The notes below the pieces were generated by a model. The model was not told where the DNA came from, did no database searches, and saw only the letters and a list, made by a program, of their open reading frames with translations. A stretch of 64,000 bases of DNA, taken from Neorhizobium sp. SOG26 (lineage in GTDB: Bacteria; Pseudomonadota; Alphaproteobacteria; Rhizobiales; Rhizobiaceae). Below are positions 25,042 to 35,125 of this stretch, one piece after another. The stretch is taken from contig NZ_CP025513.1 of assembly GCF_003491345.1 (NCBI RefSeq), positions 372,001 to 436,000 on the forward strand. Reading direction: 5' to 3'. Numbering within the stretch: position 1 is the stretch's first letter; each line of letters starts with the position of its first letter. The position numbers were made by a program, and so were the translations under genes.

Positions 25042-26106
25042 TCACATCACGAGCTTCTCCAAGGGGATGTTCAGCTCAAGACGGAGACCGCTGCTTCGCC
25101 AGTCCCTTCTGATCGAGCCTCCGAGCCCACGTAGGGCAGCTTGTTCCAATTTTGTGCCAAACCCTTCACGCTCGGGCGCTCCGCCCAACGTCGGCACTCC
25201 ACGCTCGTCCCAGCTTAGGCTCAGTTGCTCATCCGCAGCCGATACCTCAATCGCCAGATGTCCGGCCGGATTGGACAAGGCGCCATATTTAGCAGCATTC
25301 GTCGTCAGTTCATGAAGCAGTAGGGCAAGCGACGTAAGCGCCGTTCCTTTTAACGGTGCATCAGAACCGTTGATAGTAACATGAGGGCCATCGGAATGTT
25401 CGTGCGGTGCTACGATCGCCTTGAGCAGGGCTGATAACGTCGTCGCAGAGCTTCCCGAGTCACCCGCTCCATTGAAATCAGGAAGAGTGAGCTCGTGAGC
25501 CCGCGCCAAGGCTCCCATACGCGATTTTAGATCCAACTCAAGTTCTGCCACGCTGGTCGCGGGACGCGCGCTGAGCGAGATTAGCCCGGCCGTCAGGCTG
25601 AAGAGGTTCTTGATACGATGGTTGATTTCACGAAGAAGGATATCCTTGTGGGTCGCCGCCTCTTTCAGAGCTTCCGCCTGCGCCGCTAGCTCGTCACGCT
25701 GCGCCGCCAGTCGCTGTCTCTGTCGATAAAGCTCGAAGAACACTTCCACCTTGCTGCGCAGAACATCCGGCTCGATCGGCTTCTGGATGAAGTCCACCGC
25801 GCCGGCCTCATAGCCGCGGAAGCGTCGTCCATCTGCAGTTCCGGCTGTCACGAATATGATTGGGATACGTCGGGTCCGCTCGTTGCCCCGCATAAGTTCC
25901 GCGAGTTCAAATCCATTAAGGCCCGGCATCTGCACATCGACGAGTGCTAGCGCCACATCATGCTTAAGCAGCAACTCAAGCGCCTGATCGCCGGAGCGAG
26001 CTTTCAGCAGAAGATGGTCATCACGCTTAAGGAGTGCCTCCAGCGAAACGAGGTTTTCCTCGAGATCATCGACCAAGAGAAATGGAACAGGCCCCATATC
26101 AGACAT
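25042..26106 (-). CDS. Receiver-HisKA_2 histidine kinase (response regulator fused to kinase)
   Basis: The start is placed at the ATG at 26106, which overlaps the CheB stop by 8 bases. Longer frames upstream lie within CheB. The 354-aa protein has an N-terminal receiver (LVDD at 11-14, phosphoacceptor Asp57 in LVDVQMPG, Lys in IQKPI) and a linker coiled coil. The HisKA_2 domain follows with REINHRIKNLFSL (His163) and an HATPase ending GTKLEQAALRGLGG. Being soluble, it probably takes phosphate or contact signals from the hybrid kinase encoded first in the same operon and passes them on. Confidence 0.9.
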   Translation of the reverse strand: MSDMGPVPFLLVDDLEENLVSLEALLKRDDHLLLKARSGDQALELLLKHDVALALVDVQMPGLNGFELAELMRGNERTRRIPIIFVTAGTADGRRFRGYEAGAVDFIQKPIEPDVLRSKVEVFFELYRQRQRLAAQRDELAAQAEALKEAATHKDILLREINHRIKNLFSLTAGLISLSARPATSVAELELDLKSRMGALARAHELTLPDFNGAGDSGSSATTLSALLKAIVAPHEHSDGPHVTINGSDAPLKGTALTSLALLLHELTTNAAKYGALSNPAGHLAIEVSAADEQLSLSWDERGVPTLGGAPEREGFGTKLEQAALRGLGGSIRRDWRSSGLRLELNIPLEKLVM

Positions 26107-26665
26107 CCCCCAAAAAACCCGCGATGGCCTCGAGCGAAAGCACGCGCGCCGCAGGGCATGCCCGGATGGCGGCTTCCGGCATCGCAGACGCGAATGCGGT
26201 TTCCGGCACCTGGACCAGCCCCACTCCCCCGGCCTCCAATACTGCCTGCGTTCCTTTTGCACCATCATGATTGGCACCGGTGAGCACAATCGCGATCAAC
26301 TCGGCTCCATAGACATCAGCAGCGGTTTCAAACAAGACATCGATCGAGGGACGAGAAAACAGCACTGGCTCATCATTGGAGAGCGACAATGTCATAGAGG
26401 CTTCAACAAGCACGTGATAGTCTGGAGGGGCAAAATAAATAGTACCAGCTACTAGAGGTTCCTTATCTTCCGCTTCCTTCACCGCAAGCTGACACTTGGC
26501 ACTGAAGAGGTCGGCGATCACACTCCGCCTGTCAGGTGGGATATGAACGACGACTATCACGGGCAGCTTGAACGTGGGTGGCAAGGCAGGCAGTATGACT
26601 GACAAGGCCTCGACAGCTCCCGCCGATGCACCGACGACCACGGCTTGGTACCTGCTTGACGTCAT
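26099..26665 (-). CDS. Stand-alone CheB-type methylesterase domain
   Basis: The 188-aa protein consists only of the CheB catalytic domain. Ser14 lies in GASAGAVEA, His41 in VVHIPP and Asp134 in NHDGA, together the Ser-His-Asp triad. The receiver domain of classical CheB is missing, so its activity is not controlled by its own phosphorylation. Its ATG overlaps the CheR stop (ATGA). With no chemoreceptor in this operon, its substrate may be the hybrid kinase or a remote receptor (inference). Confidence 0.9.
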   Translation of the reverse strand: MTSSRYQAVVVGASAGAVEALSVILPALPPTFKLPVIVVVHIPPDRRSVIADLFSAKCQLAVKEAEDKEPLVAGTIYFAPPDYHVLVEASMTLSLSNDEPVLFSRPSIDVLFETAADVYGAELIAIVLTGANHDGAKGTQAVLEAGGVGLVQVPETAFASAMPEAAIRACPAARVLSLEAIAGFLGDV

Positions 26666-27501
26666 TCACCTTGCCTCTGATAGATCTTCTCTTCCCTAAC
26701 GAAATCCGAGAAGGCACCGGCATGCCGAGAAAAGCGAAGGCTCTCTTTCGCACCGATTCCCAGGAACCCTTTTCGCGCAAGTGATGCTTTGAACAGCCCC
26801 AGCGCCCGGTCCTGCAGATCGCGATCAAAATAGATCATGACGTTGCGACAGGAAATCAGATGCATCTCGCCGAAGACTGCATCGGTTACGAGGCTGTGGT
26901 CCGAGAACACCACGTTGCGCCGCAGGCTTTTATCGAAAGACGCCCTGCCATAAGCGGCCTGGTAGTAGTCGGACAGACTGGATTTCCCGCCAGCCTTGCG
27001 GTGATTTTCCGTGAAGAGCTGGATTCGCTCAAGCGGATAGACGCCGGCTTCAGCCGACTGCAAGGCTTCCTGATTGATGTCTGTGGCATAGAAGATGGTC
27101 CGATCCTCCAAGCCTTCCTCTCGAAACAGGATGACGAGCGAGTAAAGCTCCTCACCGCCGCTGCAGCCGGCGACCCAGACTTTCAGCGAGGGGTAGGTAC
27201 GCAGATGCGGCACTACCTTCTCACGAACGGCTTTGAAGTAGCTCGGATCGCGGAACATTTCGCTCACCTGAACAGTCAGATAGCGCAGAAGCCGTGGCAA
27301 CATCGACGGTTCGCGCAGCAGACTTTCCTGGAGCGCTGAGAAGGTTGCAAAGCCCATCTGCTCACGGGCCTGGCGGAGCCGCCGCTTGATCGACGCCATC
27401 GCATAGTTGCGAAAGTCATAGTGATATTTGAGGAACATGGCCTCCAGCAGGAGCCGTATTTCAATATCTTCAACCTTTTCGGACGCCGGCATTTCTGTCA
27501 T
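26662..27501 (-). CDS. CheR-type protein-glutamate methyltransferase
   Basis: The 279-aa protein has the CheR N-terminal helical domain (about 10-75, YAMASIKRRLRQAREQMGF). The SAM-binding domain carries VWVAGCSGGEELYSLVILF, ATDINQEAL and LISCRNVMIYFD. Length matches the family. It overlaps both neighbours by ATGA, so it is stoichiometrically coupled to the hybrid kinase and CheB-like protein. Classical CheR methylates chemoreceptors; the target here is uncertain. Confidence 0.92.
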   Translation of the reverse strand: MTEMPASEKVEDIEIRLLLEAMFLKYHYDFRNYAMASIKRRLRQAREQMGFATFSALQESLLREPSMLPRLLRYLTVQVSEMFRDPSYFKAVREKVVPHLRTYPSLKVWVAGCSGGEELYSLVILFREEGLEDRTIFYATDINQEALQSAEAGVYPLERIQLFTENHRKAGGKSSLSDYYQAAYGRASFDKSLRRNVVFSDHSLVTDAVFGEMHLISCRNVMIYFDRDLQDRALGLFKASLARKGFLGIGAKESLRFSRHAGAFSDFVREEKIYQRQGE

Positions 27502-30500
27502 TTGGGCATCCAGACGCGCACTAACGACAGCAGCTTGTCAACGTCGAGGGGCTTAGCCATGTAATCATTGGCGCCAGCATCGATGCAACGCTGCTGGTCG
27601 TCCGGCATCGCCTTGGCCGTCAGGGTGATGATGGGCAGCTTCTTCCATGCTGCGTTTCTGCGGATCTCGCGCGTCGCCGTTAAGCCATCCATGATCGGCA
27701 TCATTACGTCCATCAGGACGAGGTCGATGGGCGCACCACCATCCGCCGACGTTTTCTCCAGAACATCCAGCGCCTCACGGCCATTGCGGGCGATGTCGAC
27801 GATTGCTCCTCGTGGCTCAAGGATATTGGTCAAGGCATAGACGTTGCGGACGTCGTCTTCGACAACCAGGATCCGTCGTCCTTCTAAGATGGCATCCCGG
27901 TTACGGGCTTTGCGGATCATCTTCTGCTGTTCGTCCGGCAGCTCCGAGATCACCTGGTGCAGGAAGAGGCTGACCTCGTCGAGCAGGCGCTCGGGTGATT
28001 TCGCACCCTTGATGATGATGGATTTGGAGTACCGCCGCAGCCGCTGTTCGTCATCGGCGGTCAGTTCACGGCCAGTATAGACAATCACCGGCGGGAAGGC
28101 ATAGGCATCCTCCTGGCTGAGGGTTTCCAGCAGCGAGTAGCCCGAGGCATCCGGCAATGTGAGATCGAGAACCATGCAATCGAAGGTTCCCTGTTTCAGA
28201 AGGTCAAGGCATTCGGCCACCGTGCTTGCCGTGATTGTCTCGACGTCCTGGGTGCCGAGAAGTTTCGCTACCGCGTCGCGCTGTACCGGATCGTCCTCAA
28301 CGATCAGCACGCGGTGCACGCGTTGCGACAGACGCGTCTCCAGCTTTCGCAAGACTTCTACCAGTTGGTCGCGGTTAACTGGCTTGATGACGTAGCCTAC
28401 CGCACCGAGTGAGTAGGCGGTTTCGGTATGGTCGCTGCCGGAAACCACATGAACCGGAATGTGACGCGTCTGGACATCATTCTTGAGCCGGTCAAGCACA
28501 GCTAGGCCCGACTGGTCCGGCAAGCCTACATCGAGCACAACAGCGCTCGGCATGAACTCCTTGGCAAGTCTTAGGGCCTCCTCCGCGGTTCCGGCGACTA
28601 CAGATTGGAAACCGAGTTCGCGCGATAGATCGCGCAGGATGGCGGCGAATGTCTCATCGTCCTCGATCACCAGGAGGATGCGCTTTCCATCGGTCAGCGC
28701 CTCGCGGTCATCGTCGATCTTGCGCGGCAGCTCCCGTGGAGGCTGAGCCGCGCTCGGCTGCGGAAGGGTCGGATTGGCCGGACTGGTGGGCATCAGGTCG
28801 CGCGGCGTGACCTTGGCGGGATCGTACCGTTCGGGGACTGTAACCGTGAATGTGCTGCCATCTCCAGGACGGCTTTCGAGGTCGATCGCTCCGCCTAAGA
28901 GACGTACAAGCTGGCGAGAGATGGACAGCCCGAGCCCTGTGCCACCGAACTTGCGGCTGATGGTGCCGTCGGCCTGATGGAAGGCGTCAAAAACGCTTTG
29001 CTGATGTTCGGGGGCGATACCGATCCCTGTATCGGAAACAGCAAAAACGACCTGACCGTCACCGTTCTTACGGATGGAGAGCCTGACTTTGCCTCTCTCG
29101 GTGAACTTGATGGCGTTTGAAAGAAGGTTCTTGATGACCTGTTCCAGTCTCTGCGGATCGGTGTCGATCGTACTCGGGGTCTCTCCGTCGAGCTCGATCT
29201 TAAAGTCCAGTTTCTTTTCAGCGGCAAGCGGCTGAAAGAGCTGGCGGAGATTTGTCGCCATCCTCTCGATTGCAACCGTCTCCGTCCGTATATCCACATG
29301 GCCCGCCTCAATCTTCGACAGGTCGAGGATGTCGTTGATCAGGTTGAGCAAGTCATTTCCGGACGACTGAATGGTCTTTGCGAATTTGATCTGCTCTTCC
29401 GTCAGATTGCCTTGGGGGTTATCCGCAAGGAGCTTTGCCAGGATCAGCGATGAATTGAGCGGCGTGCGCAGCTCATGCGACATATTGGCGAGGAAGTCGG
29501 ACTTGTACTGGCTGGCCTGCTCCAACTCCCGCGCCTTGAGTTGAACCGAAATGTTGGCGCGCTCCAGATCATCTCGTTGGACCTCCAATTGCTGGGCCTG
29601 TTCTTCGAGCTGTGCATTCGTCTGCTCAAGCTCGACTTGCTGCTGCTCCAAGCGCGCCTGAGATTCTTTCAAAGCTCTGCTCTGCTCTTCCAGCTCTTCG
29701 TTGGAAACCCTTAGTTCCTCGCTTTGGGTCTGCAGTTCCTCCGATTGCCGCTGGGTTTCTTCCAGCAGGCTTTGCAGTTCGCTCCGATAGATTGCCGACC
29801 GGACAGCAATTGCTACCGCCTCCGATGCCCGATCCAAGAGGGTCATGACGTTCTTATCCACGGGACGCAGAAAGCCCAGTTCGATGACGGAGTTGACGGC
29901 GCCATCGACACTTCCGGGCAGAATGACCAGGTGTCTCGGCTTGTCTGCACCAAGAGCCGAACCGAACATAAGATAGCCGTCCGGCACCTCATCGATCATC
30001 ATCGACTTGTCTTCCGCAGCTGCTTGGCCGAGTAACCCTTCCCTTAACCTGAAGGAGGCCGGTATGGCGTCCTTATCGCGGACGCCATAGACCGACGCGA
30101 GCTGGTAATTGTCATCCCCACCGGTGAACACGGCCCCCGCCACGGCACCGACATATCCCGCCAAGAACTCCAGAATGCTATCGCCGAGTTGCTCGACAGG
30201 CTGATCGCCCATCATGGCGCTGGTCAATGCAACCTGACCAGACTGAAGCCAGTCTTCACGGCGGCGAGCCAAGGTGGCCCTACGGACGAGGAAGCCGATC
30301 GTCGCGGTCAGCGCAATCCCGAGCGCGCCAGCCAAGAGTGTACTGACTAGCGCCCGCTGCTGAGCACCACTCATTTCTGCAAGGCGTTGCCTCCTGACAT
30401 CACCCTCGCCTTCGATCATTACGGCGATCTGAGCACGGATCGCATCCATCTCACGCTTGCCGCGATCAGTATTAAGGAGAGCAATTGCAGATGCCAGATC

Positions 30501-30926
30501 ACGGGTGCGACGAAGATCGATCGCGTCGCGGAGCGCAGACAGTCTGGCTGCAACATGCTGTCTTAGTGCCGCCAGCCTGCCCGCTTGACCCGGATTGCCT
30601 CCTGTTAGCTCACCTATCGTGTCTAGTTGTGACGGAATGGCCTGAACGGCTGTGTTATAGGGAACGAGGTAGCTCTCGTCGTTGGTGAGCAGGAAGCCGC
30701 GCTGACCTGTTTCGGCATCCTGAACTTGTGAAAACAGTTGGTCGAGCGCGACAATGGCAACGTGGGTTCGGACAATTCTCTCGTTGCCCTCCTCCAGAGC
30801 ACGAAGATTTAGATATGATAAGAATCCGCTGATCAGGAAGAAGATGATTGCACCTGCGAGGCCGAGAGCGACAGCGGGATCGAGGCCGAGCGTGCGTTTG
30901 GGGTCATCAGGCGTTGCTTGCTTCAT
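27498..30926 (-). CDS. Large hybrid histidine kinase: CHASE3-GAF-coiled coil-HisKA-HATPase-three receivers
   Basis: The 1142-aa protein has TM1 at about 18-38, a CHASE3 sensor loop (about 40-190) and TM2 at about 193-214. A GAF domain (about 235-380) and a long Gln/Glu-rich coiled coil (about 385-475) follow. HisKA has SHELRTPLNS (His484), and the HATPase has NLLSNAIKF, DTGIGI and GGTGLGLS. Three receivers follow: about 748-865 (Asp799 in VLDVGLP), about 873-990 (VLDLTLP) and about 1017-1140 (LMDVMMP). The first gene of a four-gene overlapping operon with CheR, CheB and a receiver-kinase, it is probably the membrane input of a multistep phosphorelay that uses methylation for tuning. Confidence 0.93.
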   Translation of the reverse strand: MKQATPDDPKRTLGLDPAVALGLAGAIIFFLISGFLSYLNLRALEEGNERIVRTHVAIVALDQLFSQVQDAETGQRGFLLTNDESYLVPYNTAVQAIPSQLDTIGELTGGNPGQAGRLAALRQHVAARLSALRDAIDLRRTRDLASAIALLNTDRGKREMDAIRAQIAVMIEGEGDVRRQRLAEMSGAQQRALVSTLLAGALGIALTATIGFLVRRATLARRREDWLQSGQVALTSAMMGDQPVEQLGDSILEFLAGYVGAVAGAVFTGGDDNYQLASVYGVRDKDAIPASFRLREGLLGQAAAEDKSMMIDEVPDGYLMFGSALGADKPRHLVILPGSVDGAVNSVIELGFLRPVDKNVMTLLDRASEAVAIAVRSAIYRSELQSLLEETQRQSEELQTQSEELRVSNEELEEQSRALKESQARLEQQQVELEQTNAQLEEQAQQLEVQRDDLERANISVQLKARELEQASQYKSDFLANMSHELRTPLNSSLILAKLLADNPQGNLTEEQIKFAKTIQSSGNDLLNLINDILDLSKIEAGHVDIRTETVAIERMATNLRQLFQPLAAEKKLDFKIELDGETPSTIDTDPQRLEQVIKNLLSNAIKFTERGKVRLSIRKNGDGQVVFAVSDTGIGIAPEHQQSVFDAFHQADGTISRKFGGTGLGLSISRQLVRLLGGAIDLESRPGDGSTFTVTVPERYDPAKVTPRDLMPTSPANPTLPQPSAAQPPRELPRKIDDDREALTDGKRILLVIEDDETFAAILRDLSRELGFQSVVAGTAEEALRLAKEFMPSAVVLDVGLPDQSGLAVLDRLKNDVQTRHIPVHVVSGSDHTETAYSLGAVGYVIKPVNRDQLVEVLRKLETRLSQRVHRVLIVEDDPVQRDAVAKLLGTQDVETITASTVAECLDLLKQGTFDCMVLDLTLPDASGYSLLETLSQEDAYAFPPVIVYTGRELTADDEQRLRRYSKSIIIKGAKSPERLLDEVSLFLHQVISELPDEQQKMIRKARNRDAILEGRRILVVEDDVRNVYALTNILEPRGAIVDIARNGREALDVLEKTSADGGAPIDLVLMDVMMPIMDGLTATREIRRNAAWKKLPIITLTAKAMPDDQQRCIDAGANDYMAKPLDVDKLLSLVRVWMPK

Positions 30927-31173
30927 GAGTGTACGATCGACAGAGAGGACGGGGGCTATTCAGCGGCGGGATGCGGGAGTAATCCTGAAAGATACATGAT
31001 CTAAGTGTTCTTGCTCCAATCGGAAGCGCAATATCAGATGTGGGAGGTGCCGCGTAGGAAAATCTCGCAGCCATGAGATTGCGTCACAGTGTCGGCGGCA
31101 CGCTCGCTCCGGGGGTAAAGAACGACCCATAATTGAACTCGATTTTTCACCGGAACCTCATGCACCTCCGAAC

Positions 31174-31390
31174 ATGACGGCCAAGGTGCTAGTTGTGGAA
31201 GACGAGCCTCTTCTCCTGATGTTCGCAGCAGAACTCGTCGAAGAGGCAGGACTGGAGCCCGTTGCAGCCCGAAACGCGGACGACGCCATTAAACGTCTGG
31301 AGCGCGATTCCGCGATAAGGATCCTGATGACGCACATCGATGCCTAGCAGCATGGACGGCTTGAAACGGTCAGTGGCAGGTTGACGACGT
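31174..31390 (+). pseudogene. Frameshifted single-domain response regulator
   Basis: From the ATG at 31174 the frame reads MTAKVLVVEDEPLLLMFAAE and continues as a receiver to ILMTHIDA, then stops at 31345-31347. In another frame the expected continuation MPSSMDGLK follows at once, as in the receiver at 15304-15639 (FTDIDMPGELDGL). About two bases have been lost at the phosphoacceptor region. The rest of the domain is not recovered. Confidence 0.75.
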
Positions 31391-31786
31391 AACTGTCCTG
31401 ACGCCGAAGCGCGGGCAGTCTACTTCTCCGAGAAGGTTGGGGACTATAGCGTCAGAAACGACCTCGGAGATGTCATCGAAATCGACGGCTTTTAGGGAAG
31501 AGCAGTTCCGTGTGAGCCTTGAGCCGAGATCTCCAGACAGTTCAATCTGGATAACGGATCTACCCAGACGCCCGTTTTCGAGACCTGAAGGGAGCCACTG
31601 GCTCCCTTCATTTTTCTACATGTGTCGTTTAGGGGAAGCCGCAACACCCTTATGAGGTGCGGGATGACACCGTCGGATGGATCAAAAGCAGCAATGAATA
31701 ACATGACTAAAGCGGGCGGCGAAAATCTTCCGCATGTAATTACCGCGATCAACTCCCACATCATTCGCGTTCAGAAGTCCTTACGC
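31391..31786. other. Gene debris with a terminator
   Basis: A short open stretch around 31410-31496 (EARAVYFSEKVGDYSVRNDLGDVIEIDGF then stop) looks coding but has no start and no family I know. Beyond it lies a strong terminator (31587-31615), then unrecognised sequence up to the IS21 element. Confidence 0.4.
31587..31615 (+). terminator. Rho-independent terminator
   Basis: GAAGGGAGCC (31587-31596) pairs perfectly with GGCTCCCTTC (31600-31609) around a three-base loop and is followed by ATTTTT. It probably served the gene whose debris precedes it on the plus strand. Confidence 0.8.
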
Positions 31787-31839
31787 TGTTGATTTGCACT
31801 GAGAGCTGACCCGGGATTTGCGCCGAGAAGTGACCCGCC

Positions 31840-32652
31840 TTAGGTATCGTCCGTCGTGGTTGGGGTGGTCAAGTTCCTGCGTTTCTCCTTCGTAGTTTTG
31901 GGCTCATGGGCTGAACTGTTTTTGAAGCGGAAGCTGTCGTTTCCGGTTTCGAGGATGTGGCAATGATGTGTGAGCCGGTCGAGCAACGCGGTGGTCATCT
32001 TGGCATCGCCAAAAACGCTGGCCCATTCGCTGAAGCTCAGGTTGGTGGTGATGATGACGCTCGTGTGCTCGTAGAGTTTACTCAGTAAATGGAAGAGCAG
32101 CGCACCGCCTGAAGCACTGAACGGCAGGTAACCGAGTTCGTCCAGGATGACGAGATCGGAGTGTGCCAGGCGGTTGGCGATCTGCCCTGGTCGGCCTTGG
32201 GACTTCTCTTGCTCGAGCGCGTTGACCAGTTCCACGGTCGAGAAGAACCGAACTCGCTTGTGATGATGTTCGATAGCCTGGACACCAATTGCCGTGGCGA
32301 TATGCGTTTTGCCCGTGCCGGGGCCGCCGACCAGGACGATGTTGTTGGCGTCGTCGAGGAAGTCGCAGCGATGAAGCTGACGCACCAGCGCCTCATTGAT
32401 CTCACTGCTGGCGAAGTCGAAGCCGTTCAGATCACGATAGGCTGGAAAGCGTGCCGTCTTGAGCTGGTAGGCGGTCGATCGAACTTCGCGTTCCGCAGTC
32501 TCGGCCTTGAGAAGCTGCGACAGGATCGGGATTGCCGCCTCGAACGCCGGCGATCCTTGCTCCGTGAGCTCGCCGACGGCCTGGGCCATGCCGTGCATCT
32601 TCAGTTGCCGCAACATGATGACGATAGCGCCGCTTGCCGGATTATGACGCAT
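31840..32652 (-). CDS. istB: IS21 helper ATPase IstB
   Basis: The 270-aa protein is a DnaC-like AAA+ ATPase: Walker [10 protein letters not shown], Walker [13 protein letters not shown], and the C-terminal [36 protein letters not shown] motif typical of IstB. It assists IstA in target capture. Its start overlaps the istA stop by 11 bases. Confidence 0.95.
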   Translation of the reverse strand: MRHNPASGAIVIMLRQLKMHGMAQAVGELTEQGSPAFEAAIPILSQLLKAETAEREVRSTAYQLKTARFPAYRDLNGFDFASSEINEALVRQLHRCDFLDDANNIVLVGGPGTGKTHIATAIGVQAIEHHHKRVRFFSTVELVNALEQEKSQGRPGQIANRLAHSDLVILDELGYLPFSASGGALLFHLLSKLYEHTSVIITTNLSFSEWASVFGDAKMTTALLDRLTHHCHILETGNDSFRFKNSSAHEPKTTKEKRRNLTTPTTTDDT

Positions 32653-34177
32653 GGCGAGCCTCCGTCTTTCTCAGCGCATCGTAGCGTTCGACATTGGCCT
32701 TGGGCTCGTTGATGAGCGTCAGGGCCTGAGGGGCGTCAATGGTGGGCGGTGTGAAGGATTTGCCGTCGACGAGGCGATGCAGCAGGTTCAGCACGTGGGT
32801 CTTCGTGGGGACGCCGGACTTCAGTGCCATGTCCACGGCCGACAGGATGGCCTGTTCGTCGTGCTGGAGGACCAGCGCCAGGATATCGACCATCTCGCGG
32901 TCGCCACCCGGCTTCTTCAGGAGGTATTGCTGCAAGGCTCGGAATGCGTCCGGTAGCTCAACGAACGGTGCACCATTGCGAAGAGCGCCCGGCTTGCGTT
33001 GCACGACCGCCAGATAATGCCGCCAGTCGTAGATCGTCTGTCCCGGTCGATCATGAGAGCGATCGATGACACGGCGGTGCTCACAGACGATCTGGCCCTC
33101 CGCGGCGACAACGATACGGTCCGGATAGACCCGGAGGCTCACCGGCCGATTGGCGAAGGATGCCGGGACACTGTAGCGATTGCGCTCCAGATGGACGAGG
33201 CAGGTCGGCGTGACCCGCTTGGTATACTCGACGAAGCCGTCGAACGGCCGGGAAACCGGCATCAATACCAAAGCTTCCTCAGCCCAGATGTCAGCGATGG
33301 TGCCGCGCATCTGGCCGTGTGGCGTCTGCGCCCACAATTCCTTGCAGCGCTGCTCCAGCCAGTCGTTCAACGCTTCCAGCGACGGAAAGCGCGGCGTGGG
33401 CTGCCAGAGACGATGACGGGCATCCTGAACGTTCTTCTCGACCTGTCCTTTCTCCCAGCCGGAGGCAGGATTGCAGAACTCGGGTTCGAACACATAGTGG
33501 CTGGCCATTGCCAGGAAGCGGATGTTGACGTCACGCTCTTTGCCACGGCCGACCTTGTCGATTGCCGTGCGCATGTTGTCGTAGATGCCGCGACCGGGGA
33601 TGCCGCCGAAGACCCGGAATGCATGGTTGTGGGCGTCGAACAGCATCTCGTGCGTCTGCAAGAGATAGGCACGGACGATGAAGGCGCGGCTGTAACTCAG
33701 CTTCGTATGCGCCACCTGCAGCTTGGTGCGCTCATTGCCAATGATGGCCCAGTCCTCCGACCAATCGAATTGGAACGCTTCGCCCGGCTCGAAGGCCAGA
33801 GGCACGAACGTTCCGCGCCCCGTCGTCTGGAATTCCCTCTGCCGGTCTGCCTTCCATTCCCGGGCAAAGGCTGCAACACGGCAGTAGGAACCGTCATAGC
33901 CGAGGCTCACCAGGTCGGCGTGGAGCTGCTTCAGGGTGCGCTTCTGTTTGCGGCCCTTCTTGGATTCCGTCTTCAGCCAGGCCGACAGCCGATCTGCGAA
34001 AGGGTCGAGCTTGCTCGGTCGCTCCGGGACCTTGAACTTCGGCTCGACGCCGTCCAACCGCAGGTATTTGCGGACAGTGTTCCGGGACAGGCCGGTCCTG
34101 CGGCAAATCTCCCGAATCGAAAGATGCTCTCGAAAATGCCAGCGTCGGATTACGCTCAGTAACGCCATGTCGATCAC
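32642..34177 (-). CDS. istA: IS21 transposase IstA
   Basis: The 511-aa protein has an N-terminal helix-turn-helix ([23 protein letters not shown]). The rve integrase core shows [20 protein letters not shown] and [15 protein letters not shown] carrying the DDE residues. A C-terminal beta-barrel-like region follows ([25 protein letters not shown]). It is complete and has the usual size. Confidence 0.95.
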   Translation of the reverse strand: MIDMALLSVIRRWHFREHLSIREICRRTGLSRNTVRKYLRLDGVEPKFKVPERPSKLDPFADRLSAWLKTESKKGRKQKRTLKQLHADLVSLGYDGSYCRVAAFAREWKADRQREFQTTGRGTFVPLAFEPGEAFQFDWSEDWAIIGNERTKLQVAHTKLSYSRAFIVRAYLLQTHEMLFDAHNHAFRVFGGIPGRGIYDNMRTAIDKVGRGKERDVNIRFLAMASHYVFEPEFCNPASGWEKGQVEKNVQDARHRLWQPTPRFPSLEALNDWLEQRCKELWAQTPHGQMRGTIADIWAEEALVLMPVSRPFDGFVEYTKRVTPTCLVHLERNRYSVPASFANRPVSLRVYPDRIVVAAEGQIVCEHRRVIDRSHDRPGQTIYDWRHYLAVVQRKPGALRNGAPFVELPDAFRALQQYLLKKPGGDREMVDILALVLQHDEQAILSAVDMALKSGVPTKTHVLNLLHRLVDGKSFTPPTIDAPQALTLINEPKANVERYDALRKTEARHAS

Positions 34178-34280
34178 TCCAAAGCCCCCGCTGAAACCTC
34201 GCGAGGGATGATTGAAACATGGGTCAAATCTCAGTGATAATTTCCCGCAATCCCGGGTCAGCTCTCAGTGCAAATCAACA

Positions 34281-34518
34281 CGCCATTACCTTTGGTCGCG
34301 CCGCGAGGCAGAGGCCCGTTACCCCATGCTCTAGAAGCAGCGGGCCTCGTTCATGCCCGCATTGCGAGCTGCCGCGCCAACCGTTTCAACGGGGCGAGGT
34401 CAATTCTAATAAACTCGTCCTGAAGTTACTCAGGTCAAAGATCTAGCAAGCGGGCGGTCAGACTTCATTAACCGTTTCCAGTGATAGTTGCCGTGGGTTC
34501 AGTGAGTGGTTCCCTTTC
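34281..34518. other. Intergenic, nothing recognised
   Basis: The sequence after the IS21 element shows no convincing frame. The terminator-like hairpin at 34519 closes it. Confidence 0.3.
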
Positions 34519-34566
34519 GACTAAAGGGCTCAGACGGGAAAAACGGCTGAGCCCTTTAGTCGTTTT
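34519..34566. terminator. Strong hairpin, probable bidirectional terminator
   Basis: GACTAAAGGGCTCAG (34519-34533) pairs perfectly with CTGAGCCCTTTAGTC (34547-34561), a 15-bp stem, and GTTTT follows. For the leftward direction it lies 3' of the small gene at 34576-34836 and could terminate it. Confidence 0.7.
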
Positions 34567-34575
34567 AGCGATCGC

Positions 34576-34836
34576 TCATCCTTGGTCGCACAAGGTCCGC
34601 CACTTATCCAACGCCTGCCTCACCGCCAATTGAGGCACCCAAAGGAGAGCTGCCCCCTTCTTAACACACACCTCCGGGTGGCTCTCCTTTATTTGTTGTC
34701 CGATCTGGTGCTGCGGATCCTTCGCGCACTCGTATAGTGCTGGACACACGAAGCGTCCAAACCGATCCCATCGTCCTTTCAGGATGCTTCGCTTCAGAAA
34801 GGCTCGCCGCCCCCGCCGCGAGCCTTTCTTCTGCAT
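34576..34836 (-). CDS. Small basic hypothetical protein, 86 aa
   Basis: I do not recognise it. The ATG at 34836 has AGGGAGTG about eight bases upstream, and a strong hairpin follows the stop, so it looks like a complete transcription unit. The protein is basic at the N-terminus (MQKKGSRRGRRAFLKR) with three Cys and several Trp and no membrane helix. Function is unknown. Confidence 0.45.
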   Translation of the reverse strand: MQKKGSRRGRRAFLKRSILKGRWDRFGRFVCPALYECAKDPQHQIGQQIKESHPEVCVKKGAALLWVPQLAVRQALDKWRTLCDQG

Positions 34837-35125
34837 GATTGCACTCCCTTCATGACTTCCACGAACATCTCCGGCGACGGATCATTGAAGGTCCCTGTAA
34901 CATTCTCTGACGTCACATGTAATAGCACGCACGTACTCTCGTTCGGCAAGGCCAGAGGGACCCCCCCCCCCGGAACTCAGACCCTTCCTTAGCCTTCTTG
35001 TGCAAGATCGGTGCTAGTTCTCCTCAAAGATTGACTTCGCTGGCGATTGTTCATCCGAACCAGCAAAAAGCGACGAGGGAACCTCGGTAGAAGAAATAAC
35101 GAATGATTTCCTATACCGATAATTA

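Larger units (their letters stand above)
31787..34280 (-). mobile_element. Intact IS21-family element, 2494 bp
   Basis: Both ends read TGTTGATTTGCACTGAGAGC followed by TGACCCGGGATT as exact inverted repeats (from 31787 inward, and complement from 34280 inward). Multiple internal TGACCC copies occur near the left end, usual for IS21 transposase-binding sites. istA and istB are open. No clear target duplication was found beyond CGC on each side. A degraded copy of the same end is at 15658. Confidence 0.93.

Noticed and set aside
32999-34162. 387-codon plus-strand open frame
   Set aside because: Antisense of istA, which has all domains; no family character in the antisense product.
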